A stretch of DNA of 64,000 nucleotides, taken from contig NZ_QQRU01000010.1 of assembly GCF_003428885.1 (NCBI RefSeq), forward strand, positions 31,641 to 95,640, read 5' to 3'. Each line of letters begins with the position of its first letter. The stretch's first letter is position 1. Shown piece by piece: positions 39,198 through 48,674 of this stretch. Made by a program: the position numbers and the translations under genes. Source of the DNA: Streptococcus sp. LQJ-218. GTDB lineage: Bacteria > Bacillota > Bacilli > Lactobacillales > Streptococcaceae. Below the pieces are notes generated by a model. The model did not search any database and was not told where the DNA came from. It saw nothing but the letters and a program-made list of their open reading frames with translations.

Positions 39198-39254
39198 AGT
39201 TTTGTGCAAGTTGCACAGAACTTTTTTATTTTTTTGGTCACCTTGCCATAGAAA

Positions 39255-39270
39255 TGTAAAGCGTTTTCAT
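39255..39270 (+). promoter_or_regulatory. cre site upstream of msmK
   Basis: TGTAAAGCGTTTTCAT fits the CcpA cre consensus (WTGNAANCGNWNNCW) at all key positions. It overlaps the promoter region, since a TATAAT lies at 39272-39277. This predicts carbon catabolite repression of msmK. Confidence 0.82.
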
Positions 39271-39309
39271 TTATAATAAAACTATCAAAAGACAAAAGGA
39301 GTTCACCTC

Positions 39310-40440
39310 ATGGTAGAATTGAATCTTAAAAATATTTACAAAAAATATCCAAACAGCGAACACTATTCAGTTGAAGATTTCAACTTGAACATCAAAGACA
39401 AAGAATTTATCGTTTTCGTAGGTCCTTCAGGATGTGGTAAATCAACTACACTCCGTATGATTGCTGGTCTTGAAGACATCACAGAAGGAACTGCATCTAT
39501 CGATGGCGTGGTTGTCAACGACGTGGCTCCAAAAGACCGTGATATCGCCATGGTATTCCAAAACTACGCTCTTTACCCACACATGACTGTTTATGACAAC
39601 ATGGCTTTCGGTTTGAAATTGCGTAAATACAGCAAAGAAGACATCGACAAACGTGTACAAGAAGCAGCAGAAATTCTTGGTTTGAAAGAATTCTTGGATC
39701 GTAAACCAGCTGACCTTTCAGGTGGTCAACGTCAACGTGTTGCCATGGGTCGTGCAATCGTCCGTGATGCCAAAGTATTCTTGATGGACGAACCTTTGTC
39801 AAACTTGGATGCCAAACTTCGTGTATCAATGCGTGCTGAAATTGCGAAGATTCACCGTCGTATTGGAGCTACAACTATCTACGTAACGCACGACCAAACA
39901 GAAGCGATGACACTTGCAGACCGTATCGTTATCATGTCAGCAACTAAGAACCCTGCTGGTACAGGTACTATCGGACGTGTAGAACAAATCGGTACTCCTC
40001 AAGAAGTTTACAAAAACCCAGTTAACAAATTCGTAGCAGGATTCATCGGAAGCCCAGCTATGAACTTTATCAACGTGAAATTGGTTGGTAGCGAAATTGT
40101 ATCTGACGGTTTCCGCTTGAAAGTTCCAGAAGGAGCATTGAAAGTTCTTCGTGAAAAAGGTTACGAAGGTAAAGAATTGATCTTCGGTATCCGTCCAGAA
40201 GATGTGAATGCAGAACCTGCTTTCCTTGAAACATTCCCAGAATCAGTTGTCAAAGCTACTATCTCTGTATCAGAATTACTTGGTTCAGAATCTCACCTTT
40301 ACTGCCAAGTTGGTAAAGATGAATTTGTTGCCAAAGTTGACGCTCGTGACTACTTGCAAACAGGTGCAACAGTTGAACTTGGATTTGACTTGAACAAAGC
40401 ACACTTCTTTGATGTAGAAACTGAAAAAACAGTCTACTAA
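39310..40440 (+). CDS. msmK: multiple-sugar ABC transporter ATPase MsmK
   Basis: A 376-residue ABC ATPase with Walker [12 protein letters not shown]-loop [10 protein letters not shown], signature [16 protein letters not shown] and Walker [17 protein letters not shown]-terminal TOBE/MalK-like regulatory domain runs from about 240 onward ([17 protein letters not shown] and [10 protein letters not shown]). In streptococci one MsmK energises several sugar importers, such as raffinose and maltodextrin; no permease genes are next to it here, in keeping with that shared role. Codon bias is high. AAAGGAG precedes the ATG. Confidence 0.94.
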   Translation: MVELNLKNIYKKYPNSEHYSVEDFNLNIKDKEFIVFVGPSGCGKSTTLRMIAGLEDITEGTASIDGVVVNDVAPKDRDIAMVFQNYALYPHMTVYDNMAFGLKLRKYSKEDIDKRVQEAAEILGLKEFLDRKPADLSGGQRQRVAMGRAIVRDAKVFLMDEPLSNLDAKLRVSMRAEIAKIHRRIGATTIYVTHDQTEAMTLADRIVIMSATKNPAGTGTIGRVEQIGTPQEVYKNPVNKFVAGFIGSPAMNFINVKLVGSEIVSDGFRLKVPEGALKVLREKGYEGKELIFGIRPEDVNAEPAFLETFPESVVKATISVSELLGSESHLYCQVGKDEFVAKVDARDYLQTGATVELGFDLNKAHFFDVETEKTVY

Positions 40441-40546
40441 TACTCTTCGAAAATCAAATTCAAACCACGTCAACGTCGCCTTGCCGTACTCAAGTACAGC
40501 CTGCGGCTAGTTTCCTAGTTTGCTCTTTGATTTTCATTGAGTATAA
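40440..40546 (-). repeat. short BOX element (boxA-boxC, no boxB)
   Basis: The 107-bp copy starts ATACTCTTCGAAAATCAA and ends TTTTCATTGAGTATA. The boxC and boxA parts are joined directly, without any boxB. It begins at the last base of the msmK stop codon. Confidence 0.9.
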
Positions 40547-40560
40547 GATAAATGAAACTC

Positions 40561-40592
40561 AAAACACTGCTAGAAATCTGGTAGTGTTTTTT
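40561..40592 (+). terminator. terminator downstream of msmK
   Basis: AAAACACTGCTAGA pairs with TCTGGTAGTGTTTT, followed by TT and a few more bases. The stem is 12-13 bp with G-U pairs. It lies beyond the BOX element. Confidence 0.75.
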
Positions 40593-40604
40593 GAGATGGC
40601 GTAG

Positions 40605-40631
40605 AAAAAACTCTCCAATGAACTGGAGAGT
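40605..40631 (-). terminator. terminator for the minus-strand permease remnant
   Basis: ACTCTCCA (40610-40617) pairs with TGGAGAGT (40624-40631). The A run at 40605-40610 becomes the T run when read on the minus strand. It lies just beyond the 3' end of the truncated permease gene. Confidence 0.8.
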
Positions 40632-40637
40632 GGCTGT

Positions 40638-40970
40638 TTATTCTGCAGCTTGTTGCCAACGTTTGGCTAGCATATGAGATAGGCTAGAAATGGCTAGGTT
40701 AAAGCTGAAGTAGATGAGGGCAATCAGGATATACAAACTGAAGACCTGCTCTGGTTCGAAATAACGGCCCATGAGAATTTGGCTGGTTCCAAAGAGTTCT
40801 TGTAGGGCAATAACAGAGTAGAGGAGACTGGTATCCTTAATCACGGTCACAAACTGAGAAATGATGGCTGGCAACATTTTGCGGATGGCTTGTGGGAGAA
40901 TGATGTGGTAGAGGATTTGGGCAGAGGTAAATCCTTGCGACATTCCTGCTGGTAAGGAATTTCCTTTGTG
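40638..40970 (-). pseudogene. truncated amino-acid ABC transporter permease (GlnP/HisM type), C-terminal half
   Basis: The minus-strand frame reads SLPAGMSQGFTSAQILYHII, then LPQAIRKMLPAIISQF, DTSLLYSVIALQELFG and a last membrane helix. These are the EAA-loop and C-terminal half of a polar amino-acid permease, normally about 220 residues. In-frame TAA at 40971-40973 (as TTA on the plus strand) stops the frame just upstream, and no N-terminal half, substrate-binding protein or ATPase gene is next to it. A frame from ATG 40943 gives only 101 residues. It is a deletion remnant, probably nonfunctional. Confidence 0.85.
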
Positions 40971-41129
40971 TTAGATTTTATTACATGATTCTACACCAAA
41001 AGATTTGTCTTGTCAAATCATATCTGAAAAAATTCACTAAAATCTTATAAAAAAGCAATCAGGATAGAGAAAAAGCCTAAATCATGTTATAATGAAGCAA
41101 TAGAATTCTTAGAAAGAGTGGATGTCTTT

Positions 41130-43352
41130 TTGATAACACCTACTTATGAATGGCAGTTTGCCCCGCAGGTAGAAGATGCGGATTTTACAAAGATAGCCAA
41201 GAAGGCTGGACTGGGTCCTGAGGTGGCTCGGTTATTATTTGAGAGAGGGATTCAAGACCAAGAAAGTCTGAAAAAGTTTTTGGAACCTTCCTTGGAGGAC
41301 TTGCACGACCCTTATCTGCTCCATGATATGGACAAGGCAGTGGAGCGGATTCGGCAGGCCATTGAAGAAGGGGAAAATATTCTCATCTATGGAGATTACG
41401 ATGCGGATGGTATGACTTCGGCTTCGATTGTGAAGGAAAGTTTGGAACAGCTTGGCGCTGAGTGCCGTGTTTACTTGCCTAATCGTTTTACTGATGGCTA
41501 TGGGCCTAATGCTAGTGTTTACAAATACTTTATAGAGCAAGAAGGAATCTCCTTGATTGTGACGGTGGATAATGGAGTTGCGGGTCACGAGGCTATTGAA
41601 TTGGCCCAATCTATGGGAGTAGATGTCATTGTGACTGACCACCATTCCATGCCTGAAACCTTACCAGATGCCTATGCTATTGTCCATCCTGAGCATCCAG
41701 ATGCGGACTATCCTTTCAAATATTTGGCTGGTTGCGGAGTGGCTTTCAAGTTGGCTTGTGCCCTGTTAGAAGAAGTACAAGTGGAACTGCTTGATTTGGT
41801 CGCTATCGGAACTATTGCGGATATGGTGAGTTTGACGGATGAAAACCGTATCTTGGTTCAGTATGGTCTAGAAATGCTGGGGCATACTCAACGAATTGGT
41901 CTGCAAGAAATGCTGGATATGGCTGGGATTGCTGCCAACGAAGTAACAGAAGAAACGGTTGGTTTTCAGATTGCCCCTCGTTTGAATGCCTTGGGGCGTT
42001 TGGATGATCCTAATCCTGCCATTGATTTGCTGACTGGGTTTGATGATGAGGAAGCGCACGAGATCGCCCTTATGATTCATCAGAAAAATGAAGAGCGCAA
42101 GGAAATCGTCCAGTCTATCTATGAAGAAGCTAAGACTATGGCGGACCCTGAGAAGAAGGTCCAAGTCTTGGCCAAGGAAGGCTGGAATCCTGGGGTTCTA
42201 GGGATCGTGGCTGGTCGTTTGTTGGAAGAATTGGGGCAGACAGTCATTGTTCTTAATATAGAGGACAGTCGTGCTAAGGGTAGTGCTCGTAGTGTGGAAG
42301 CAGTGGATATTTTTGAAGCCCTGGATCCTCATCGAGACCTTTTTATCGCTTTCGGAGGCCATGCTGGCGCAGCTGGCATGACGCTGGAAGTTGAGAAACT
42401 TTCAGATTTATCTCAGGTCTTGGAAGATTATGTCCGTGAAAAAGGCGCAGATGCTGCTGGCAAGAACAGGTTAAATCTAGATGAAGAGCTGGATTTGGAG
42501 ACACTTAACTTGGAAACGGTCAAAAGTTTTGACCGTTTGGCACCTTTTGGCATGGACAATCAGAAACCTGTCTTTTATATCAAGGATTTTCAAGTCGAAA
42601 GTGCCCGTACTATGGGGGCGGGCAATGCCCATCTCAAGTTGAAAATATCCAAAGGTGAGGCGAGTTTTGAAGTGGTAGCCTTTGGCCAAGGTAGATGGGC
42701 GACAGAGTTTTCTCAAACCAAGAATCTAGAGCTGGCAGTCAAATTGTCTGTCAACCAATGGAATGGTCAAACTGCCCTCCAATTGATGATGGTGGATGCG
42801 CGTGTGGAGGGTGTTCAACTCTTTAACATTCGTGGGAAAAATGCAATCTTGCCAGAAGGAGTTCCAGTCTTGGATTTTGCTGGAGAACTGCCAAATCTAG
42901 TAAATAGTGATGCTGTGGTCGTAAAAACCATTCCTGAGGATATTACTCAGCTGAAGACTATTTTTCAAGAACAAAATTTTTCTGCTGTTTATTTTAAAAA
43001 TGACATTGACAAGGCCTACTATCTAACAGGTTATGGGATTAGAGAGCAGTTTGCCAAATTGTACAAGACCATCTACCAGTTTCCAGAGTTTGATATTCGC
43101 TATAAGCTGAAGGATTTAGCTGCTTATCTCAATATTCAACAAATCTTGCTGGTCAAGATGATTCAAGTATTTGAAGAACTAGGCTTTGTGACCATCAAAG
43201 ATGGGGTCATGACCGTCAATAAAGAGGCACCAAAGCGGGAAATCGGAGAAAGTCAGATTTACCAAAATCTTAAACAAACCGTCAAAGTCCAAGAAATGAT
43301 GGCGCTGGGTACCGTGCAAGAAATTTATGACTTTTTAATGGAAAAAGAATAG
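41130..43352 (+). CDS. recJ: single-stranded-DNA-specific 5'-3' exonuclease RecJ
   Basis: A protein of about 740 residues. It degrades single-stranded DNA from 5' ends in recombination and mismatch or base-excision repair. DHH-family motifs are present: IYGDYDADGMTSAS, VTVDNGVAGHEA, IVTDHHSMP and GHAGAAGMTLEVEKL. An OB-fold region and a streptococcal C-terminal extension follow. The frame is open from a GTG at 41118. I prefer the TTG at 41130 (MITPTYEWQFAP) because a GAGTGG lies 8 nt before it and related proteins start there as I recall; 41118 is the alternative. Confidence 0.93.
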   Translation: MITPTYEWQFAPQVEDADFTKIAKKAGLGPEVARLLFERGIQDQESLKKFLEPSLEDLHDPYLLHDMDKAVERIRQAIEEGENILIYGDYDADGMTSASIVKESLEQLGAECRVYLPNRFTDGYGPNASVYKYFIEQEGISLIVTVDNGVAGHEAIELAQSMGVDVIVTDHHSMPETLPDAYAIVHPEHPDADYPFKYLAGCGVAFKLACALLEEVQVELLDLVAIGTIADMVSLTDENRILVQYGLEMLGHTQRIGLQEMLDMAGIAANEVTEETVGFQIAPRLNALGRLDDPNPAIDLLTGFDDEEAHEIALMIHQKNEERKEIVQSIYEEAKTMADPEKKVQVLAKEGWNPGVLGIVAGRLLEELGQTVIVLNIEDSRAKGSARSVEAVDIFEALDPHRDLFIAFGGHAGAAGMTLEVEKLSDLSQVLEDYVREKGADAAGKNRLNLDEELDLETLNLETVKSFDRLAPFGMDNQKPVFYIKDFQVESARTMGAGNAHLKLKISKGEASFEVVAFGQGRWATEFSQTKNLELAVKLSVNQWNGQTALQLMMVDARVEGVQLFNIRGKNAILPEGVPVLDFAGELPNLVNSDAVVVKTIPEDITQLKTIFQEQNFSAVYFKNDIDKAYYLTGYGIREQFAKLYKTIYQFPEFDIRYKLKDLAAYLNIQQILLVKMIQVFEELGFVTIKDGVMTVNKEAPKREIGESQIYQNLKQTVKVQEMMALGTVQEIYDFLMEKE

Positions 43353-43360
43353 CAGATAGG

Positions 43361-43387
43361 AAAGAGTTGGGCAACCAGCTCTTTTTT
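43361..43387 (+). terminator. terminator after recJ
   Basis: AAAGAGTTGG (43361-43370) pairs with CCAGCTCTTT (43375-43384) with one wobble, loop GCAA, then more T. Confidence 0.9.
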
Positions 43388-43404
43388 GAAAACAAATCTT
43401 CATT

Positions 43405-43432
43405 TTGAAAATCATCAAAAAAATGGTATAAT
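43405..43432 (+). promoter_or_regulatory. promoter of rnjB
   Basis: A -35 TTGAAA (43405-43410) and -10 TATAAT (43427-43432) are spaced by 16 nt, with a TGG extended -10 element. The start codon is 94 nt further on, so the mRNA has a moderate leader. Confidence 0.82.
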
Positions 43433-43525
43433 GGTAGGAAAAGATTCGGCTAAAAGTTATAGTGCTTTTAGAATAAGAGGGCAAGCAACCCTATAATCAA
43501 GATAAATTAAGCTTTCGGAGGAAAA

Positions 43526-45187
43526 ATGAGTAATATCAGTTTAACAACACTTGGTGGTGTGCGTGAAAATGGGAAAAATATGTATATCGCTGAAATCGAT
43601 GGGTCTATTTTCGTTTTGGATGCAGGTCTAAAATACCCTGAAAATGAACAACTAGGAGTGGATGTGGTCATTCCCAATATGGACTACCTTTTTGAAAATA
43701 GCGACCGTATCGCAGGGGTCTTCTTGACTCACGGGCATGCGGATGCCATTGGTGCTCTGCCTTATCTCTTGGCTGAAGCCAAGGTACCTGTATTTGGCTC
43801 TGAGTTGACCATTGAGTTGGCAAAACTTTTTGTCAAAGGAAATGACACAGTTAAGAAATTCAATGATTTCCATGTCATTGATGAGAATACGGAGATTGAT
43901 TTTGGAGGGACTGTGGTGTCCTTCTTCCGCACGACCCACTCTATCCCAGAAAGTCTGGGTGTTGTCTTGAAGACAGCTGAAGGTAGTATCGTTTATACAG
44001 GTGACTTCAAATTTGACCAGACAGCTAGTGAATCCTATGCGACAGACTTCGCTCGCTTGGCAGAAATCGGTCGTGATGGAGTTCTAGCCCTTCTTAGCGA
44101 TTCAGCCAATGCGGACAGTAATATTCAAGTGGCTAGCGAAAGTGAAGTTGGGGATGAAATTACCCAAACTATAGCGGACTGGGATGGTCGTATCATTGTT
44201 GCAGCAGTAGCCAGCAACCTCTCTCGTATTCAGCAGGTGTTTGACGCTGCGGATGTAACAGGTCGTCGTGTGGTCTTGACAGGATTTGATATTGAAAATA
44301 TCGTCCGCACTGCTATTCGTCTCAAGAAATTATCTCTAGCTAACGAGAGTCTTTTGATTAAGCCAAAAGATATGTCTCGCTTTGAAGACCATGAGTTGAT
44401 TATCCTTGAGACAGGTCGTATGGGTGAGCCCATCAACGGTCTGCGTAAGATGTCGATTGGTCGCCACCGTTATGTGGAAATTAAGGACGGTGACCTAGTT
44501 TATATCGTAACGACTCCGTCTATCGCCAAAGAAGCAGTCATGGCGCGTGTGGAAAACATGATTTACCAAGCTGGTGGGGTTGTCAAACTGATCAATCAAA
44601 GCTTGAGAGTGTCAGGTCACGGGAATGCGCGTGATTTGCAGTTGATGATCAATCTCTTGCAACCTAAGTATCTATTCCCAATTCAAGGCGAATACCGTGA
44701 ATTGGATGCCCATGCTAAGGCTGCTATGGCAGTTGGGATGTTGCCGGAACGCATTTTCATCCCTAAGAAGGGAACAAGCATGGCTTATGAGCATGGGGAC
44801 TTTGTCCCAGCTGGCGCAGTTTCGGCAGGCGATGTCTTGATTGACGGAAATGCCATTGGTGATATTGGGAATGTGGTCCTTCGTGACCGTAAGGTCTTGT
44901 CAGAAGACGGTATTTTCATCGTAGCAATTACCGTTAACCGTCGTGAAAAGAAAATTGTGGCCAAGGCCCGTGTTCATACTCGTGGATTTGTTTATCTCAA
45001 GAAGAGTCGCGATATTCTCCGTGAAAGTTCAGAATTGATTAACCAAACGGTAGAAGACTATCTTCAAGGAGATGACTTTGACTGGGCAGATCTTAAAGGG
45101 AAGGTTCGTGATAATCTGACCAAGTACCTCTTTGATCAAACCAAGCGTCGTCCAGCTATTTTACCAGTAGTCATGGAAGCAAAATAA
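43526..45187 (+). CDS. rnjB: ribonuclease J2
   Basis: A 553-residue metallo-beta-lactamase/beta-CASP ribonuclease. The metal motif at residues 69-77 reads HGHADAIGA. In catalytic RNase J1 it is HGHxDHIGG, so a metal-ligand His is replaced by Ala-74. This degeneracy is the mark of streptococcal RNase J2, which is weakly active alone and works in complex with J1 in mRNA decay. Other parts (SDSANADS, SGHGNARDLQLMINLLQPKYLFPIQGEYREL) are conserved. The C-terminal domain mediates dimer contacts in the family. TCGGAGG precedes the ATG. Confidence 0.92.
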   Translation: MSNISLTTLGGVRENGKNMYIAEIDGSIFVLDAGLKYPENEQLGVDVVIPNMDYLFENSDRIAGVFLTHGHADAIGALPYLLAEAKVPVFGSELTIELAKLFVKGNDTVKKFNDFHVIDENTEIDFGGTVVSFFRTTHSIPESLGVVLKTAEGSIVYTGDFKFDQTASESYATDFARLAEIGRDGVLALLSDSANADSNIQVASESEVGDEITQTIADWDGRIIVAAVASNLSRIQQVFDAADVTGRRVVLTGFDIENIVRTAIRLKKLSLANESLLIKPKDMSRFEDHELIILETGRMGEPINGLRKMSIGRHRYVEIKDGDLVYIVTTPSIAKEAVMARVENMIYQAGGVVKLINQSLRVSGHGNARDLQLMINLLQPKYLFPIQGEYRELDAHAKAAMAVGMLPERIFIPKKGTSMAYEHGDFVPAGAVSAGDVLIDGNAIGDIGNVVLRDRKVLSEDGIFIVAITVNRREKKIVAKARVHTRGFVYLKKSRDILRESSELINQTVEDYLQGDDFDWADLKGKVRDNLTKYLFDQTKRRPAILPVVMEAK

Positions 45188-45254
45188 TCGTTGAAATAAG
45201 TAGAGAGAAAGCCGAGTTTTGGCTTTTTCTTATAGAAACATAGAGGAAAAAATT

Positions 45255-46034
45255 ATGGCAGTAATGAAAATTGAGTATTACTCACAAGTCTTGGATATGG
45301 AGTGGGGGGTTAATGTCCTCTATCCTGATGCTAATCGAGTGGAAGAACCAGATTGTACAGATATTCCCGTCTTGTACCTCTTGCACGGAATGTCTGGTAA
45401 TCATAATAGTTGGCTTAAGCGGACCAATGTAGAACGCTTGCTTCGAGGGACTAATCTCATCGTCGTTATGCCCAATACCAGCAACGGTTGGTACACCGAT
45501 ACCCAATATGGTTTTGACTATTACACAGCACTAGCAGAGGAATCACCACAGGTTCTGAAACGCTTCTTCCCTAACATGACCAGTAAGCGTGAAAAGACCT
45601 TTATCGCTGGCCTCTCTATGGGAGGTTACGGCTGCTTTAAACTGGCTCTCGCTACAAATCGTTTTTCTCATGCAGCTAGTTTTTCAGGTGCCCTCAGCTT
45701 TCAAGATTTTTCTCCTGAGCGTCAAGATTTGGGAACTCCAGCTTACTGGAGAGGTATATTTGGAGAGATTAAAGACTGGACAACTAGTCCTTATTCTCTA
45801 GAAAGTCTGGCTAAAAAATCGGACAAAAAGACTAAGCTGTGGGCTTGGTGTGGCGAGCAGGATTTCTTGTACGAAGCCAATAATCTAGCAGTGAAAAATC
45901 TCAAAAAGCTGGGATTTGATGTGACCTATAGCCATAGCGCTGGAACTCACGAATGGTATTATTGGGAAAAACAATTGGAACGGTTCTTAGCAACCCTACC
46001 AATTGATTTCAAATTAGAAGAGAGATTGATTTAG
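45255..46034 (+). CDS. estA: tributyrin esterase EstA (alpha/beta hydrolase)
   Basis: A 259-residue carboxylesterase of the esterase D/S-formylglutathione hydrolase type. The nucleophile Ser is in GLSMGGYG, the oxyanion-hole region is [16 protein letters not shown], the Asp is in CGEQDFLY and the His in [10 protein letters not shown]. It cleaves short-chain acyl esters; in S. pneumoniae EstA also has activity toward acetylated sugars. The frame is open from 45219, but AGAGG before ATG 45255 and the family start [18 protein letters not shown] decide. No signal peptide is seen. Confidence 0.9.
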   Translation: MAVMKIEYYSQVLDMEWGVNVLYPDANRVEEPDCTDIPVLYLLHGMSGNHNSWLKRTNVERLLRGTNLIVVMPNTSNGWYTDTQYGFDYYTALAEESPQVLKRFFPNMTSKREKTFIAGLSMGGYGCFKLALATNRFSHAASFSGALSFQDFSPERQDLGTPAYWRGIFGEIKDWTTSPYSLESLAKKSDKKTKLWAWCGEQDFLYEANNLAVKNLKKLGFDVTYSHSAGTHEWYYWEKQLERFLATLPIDFKLEERLI

Positions 46035-46139
46035 TTTGAACTTTGGCGTAGGGTAGTAGAACTAAAATAAAATAAGTTTTCACTAGACTTTTCAAACGAA
46101 AGTAGTAGAATAGTAATAAAATACTGGAGAAAATAGGAA

Positions 46140-47359
46140 ATGTACCGTTATCAAATTGGCATTCCCACGTTAGAATATGATCAGTTTGTCAAAGAACACG
46201 AATTAGTCAATATATTACAAAGTAGTGCTTGGGAAGCAGTTAAGTCTGATTGGCAACATGAGAAGTTTGGTGTCTACAGGGGAGAAAAGTTACTGGCGAC
46301 AGCTAGTATTTTGATTAGAACTCTTCCGCTAGGCTATAAAATGTTTTACATTCCAAGAGGACCTATATTGGATTACAGGGATACAGAACTCTTGAGTTTT
46401 GTCATTCAGTCCATTAAGTCCTATGCTCGCAGTAAGAGAGCGGTTTTTGTGACTTTTGATCCAAGCATTTGTCTATCTCAAAGTTTAATCAATCAGGAAA
46501 AAACAGAATTTCCTGAAAATCTGGCTATTATTGATTGTTTGCAACAAATGGGGGCAAGGTGGTCAGGAAAAACGGAGGAAATGGGAGAACCATTCAACCT
46601 CGTATTCAGGCGAAAATATACAAGGAAAATTTTGAAGAAGATAAACTTTCTAAATCAACGAAGCAAGCTATCCGAACAGCACGAAACAAAGGGCTTGAGA
46701 TTCAATATGGTGGACTGGAACTATTAAATTCATTTTCGGAGCTGATGAAAAAAACTGAGAAGCGAAAAGAGATCCATTTAAGAAACGAAGCTTATTATAA
46801 AAAATTATTAGATAACTTCAAAGAAGATTCCTATATCACGCTAACGAGTTTGGATGTTTCTAAACGTTTGAGAGAGTTAGAAGAACAGTTAGAAAAAAAT
46901 AGAGCAGTTGCAGAAAAATTTAATGATGCAACCAAACCTTCAAAAGTTCAAGAAAATATAAAAGAAAAAGAACGTTTAGAAGAGGAAATAGATTTCTTAC
47001 AGAGATATATGAATATGGGAAAATCAAACATTCCTTTAGCCGCTACTTTGAGTTTGGAATTTGGTAATACCTCTGTCAATCTATATGCTGGTATGGATGA
47101 TGATTTTAAACGTTACAATGCATCAGTTTTAACTTGGTATGAAACGGCTCGCTATGCATTTGAGCGAGGTATGGTGTGGCAAAATTTAGGTGGTGTTGAA
47201 AACTCTCTCAATGGTGGACTTTATCATTTTAAGGAAAAATTTAATCCAACAATTGAAGAATACTTGGGTGAATTTACACTGCCTACCCATTTTCTTTATC
47301 CTCTGTTAAGACTTGCTCTTGATTTCCGTAAAACATTAAGAAAAAAACATAGAAAGTAA
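46140..47359 (+). pseudogene. murM: murM with a 1-nt frameshift (peptidoglycan branching Ala/Ser transferase)
   Basis: MurM uses Ala-tRNA or Ser-tRNA to add the first residue of the cross-bridge on lipid II lysine. The N-terminal half MYRYQIGIPTLEYDQFVKEH continues in frame through ARWSGKTEEMG. Then family sequence TIQPRIQAKIYKENF continues only in another frame from about 46589, through the coiled-coil arm and a FemX-like second half to KKHRK at 47359. One base is missing near 46587-46589 (GAACC where GAAACC or similar is expected). The first frame stops at 46727, the second has no good start. Full length would be about 407 residues. Either a pseudogene or a sequencing error; murN downstream is intact. 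Confidence 0.9.
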
Positions 47360-47363
47360 GTAT

Positions 47364-48596
47364 ATGGCACTAATTACACTAACAAAAGAAGAATTTCAGG
47401 CTTATTCTGATCAGGTTTCTTCTCGTTCTTTTATGCAATCAGTCCAGATGGGGGACTTGTTAGAAAAAAGAGGGGCTCGAATTGTTTATCTTGCTTTGAA
47501 ACAAGAAGGAGAAATTCAAGTTGCAGCCCTGGTTTATAGCTTGCCCATGCTGGGTGGTCTGCACATGGAGCTCAATTCGGGACCGATCTATACTCAACAA
47601 GATGCCCTTCCAGTTTTTTATGCGGAGTTAAAAGAATATGCCAAGCAAAATGGTGTATTAGAGTTGCTTGTAAAACCTTATGAAACTTATCAAACTTTTG
47701 ATAGCCAAGGTAATCCAATAGATGCTGAGAAAAAAACTATTATTCAAGATTTGACTGATTTGGGTTTTCAATTTGATGGTTTGATGACTGGGTATCCAGG
47801 TGGAGAACCAGATTGGTTATATTATAAGGACCTGACTGAATTAACTGAAAAGAATTTGCTTAAAAGTTTTAGTAAAAAAGGGAAACCTTTGGTGAAAAAG
47901 GCTGAAACCTTTGGTATTCGTTTGAAAAAGTTAAAACGTGAAGAGCTATCAATTTTTAAGAATATAACAAAAGAAACCTCTGAACGTAGAGAATATAGTG
48001 ATAAAAGTTTAGAATACTATGAGCATTTTTATGATGCTTTTGGAGAACAAGCTGAGTTTATGATTGCGATACTCAATTTTTCAGAGTATTTAACAAATTT
48101 AATAAACAGGCAAAGTCAATTAATAAAACAAAAGGATGCGCTATTATCTTTGCTTGAGAAGTATCCAGATTCGGCAAAAAAGAAAAAAGAGTTAAGGGAA
48201 CTATCTCGACAATTGGAGACCTTTGATGTCCGTAAGGTAGAGGCACGTAAATTGATTGAAAAATATGGAGAAGAAGATATTGTTTTAGCTGGGAGTTTAT
48301 TTGTTTATATGCCTCAGGAAACGACTTACCTCTTTAGTGGCTCCTACACTGAATTTAATAAATTCTATGCCCCTGCACTGCTTCAAAAATATATTATGTT
48401 GGAAAGCATAAAACGTGGAATACCTAAATACAACTTCCTAGGCATTCAAGGGCTTTTTGATGGAAGTGATGGTGTTTTGCGTTTTAAACAAAATTTTAAT
48501 GGCTACATTGTACGTAAAGCAGGTACTTTCCGTTATCATCCATCGCCTTTAAAATACAAAGCTATCCAGTTATTCAAAAAAATATTAGGACGTTAA
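47364..48596 (+). CDS. murN: MurN, adds second residue (alanine) of the peptidoglycan cross-bridge
   Basis: A 410-residue FemABX-family aminoacyl-tRNA-dependent ligase, with two GNAT-like domains split by a coiled coil (about 245-300: NLINRQSQLIKQKDALLS). Conserved ends include MGDLLEKRGARIVYLALKQ, SGPIYTQQ and YNFLGIQGLFDGSDGVLRFKQNFNGYIVRK. MurN adds Ala to the MurM product, giving the dipeptide branch. It starts 4 nt after murM. If murM is truly broken, MurN would lack its normal substrate. Confidence 0.93.
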   Translation: MALITLTKEEFQAYSDQVSSRSFMQSVQMGDLLEKRGARIVYLALKQEGEIQVAALVYSLPMLGGLHMELNSGPIYTQQDALPVFYAELKEYAKQNGVLELLVKPYETYQTFDSQGNPIDAEKKTIIQDLTDLGFQFDGLMTGYPGGEPDWLYYKDLTELTEKNLLKSFSKKGKPLVKKAETFGIRLKKLKREELSIFKNITKETSERREYSDKSLEYYEHFYDAFGEQAEFMIAILNFSEYLTNLINRQSQLIKQKDALLSLLEKYPDSAKKKKELRELSRQLETFDVRKVEARKLIEKYGEEDIVLAGSLFVYMPQETTYLFSGSYTEFNKFYAPALLQKYIMLESIKRGIPKYNFLGIQGLFDGSDGVLRFKQNFNGYIVRKAGTFRYHPSPLKYKAIQLFKKILGR

Positions 48597-48674
48597 GATG
48601 AAAAAGTCAGTATTTAGCTTTCTTTTTGCTTGTTTTAGTAAAATAGTCTTTATTTGCTAGAAAGGTGGAGAGAC

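Noticed and set aside
46535..47359. The second murM frame as an independent 274-residue gene
   Set aside because: Its first ~18 residues are an out-of-frame reading of the murM N-terminal half, and there is no ribosome site; it is the second half of frameshifted murM.
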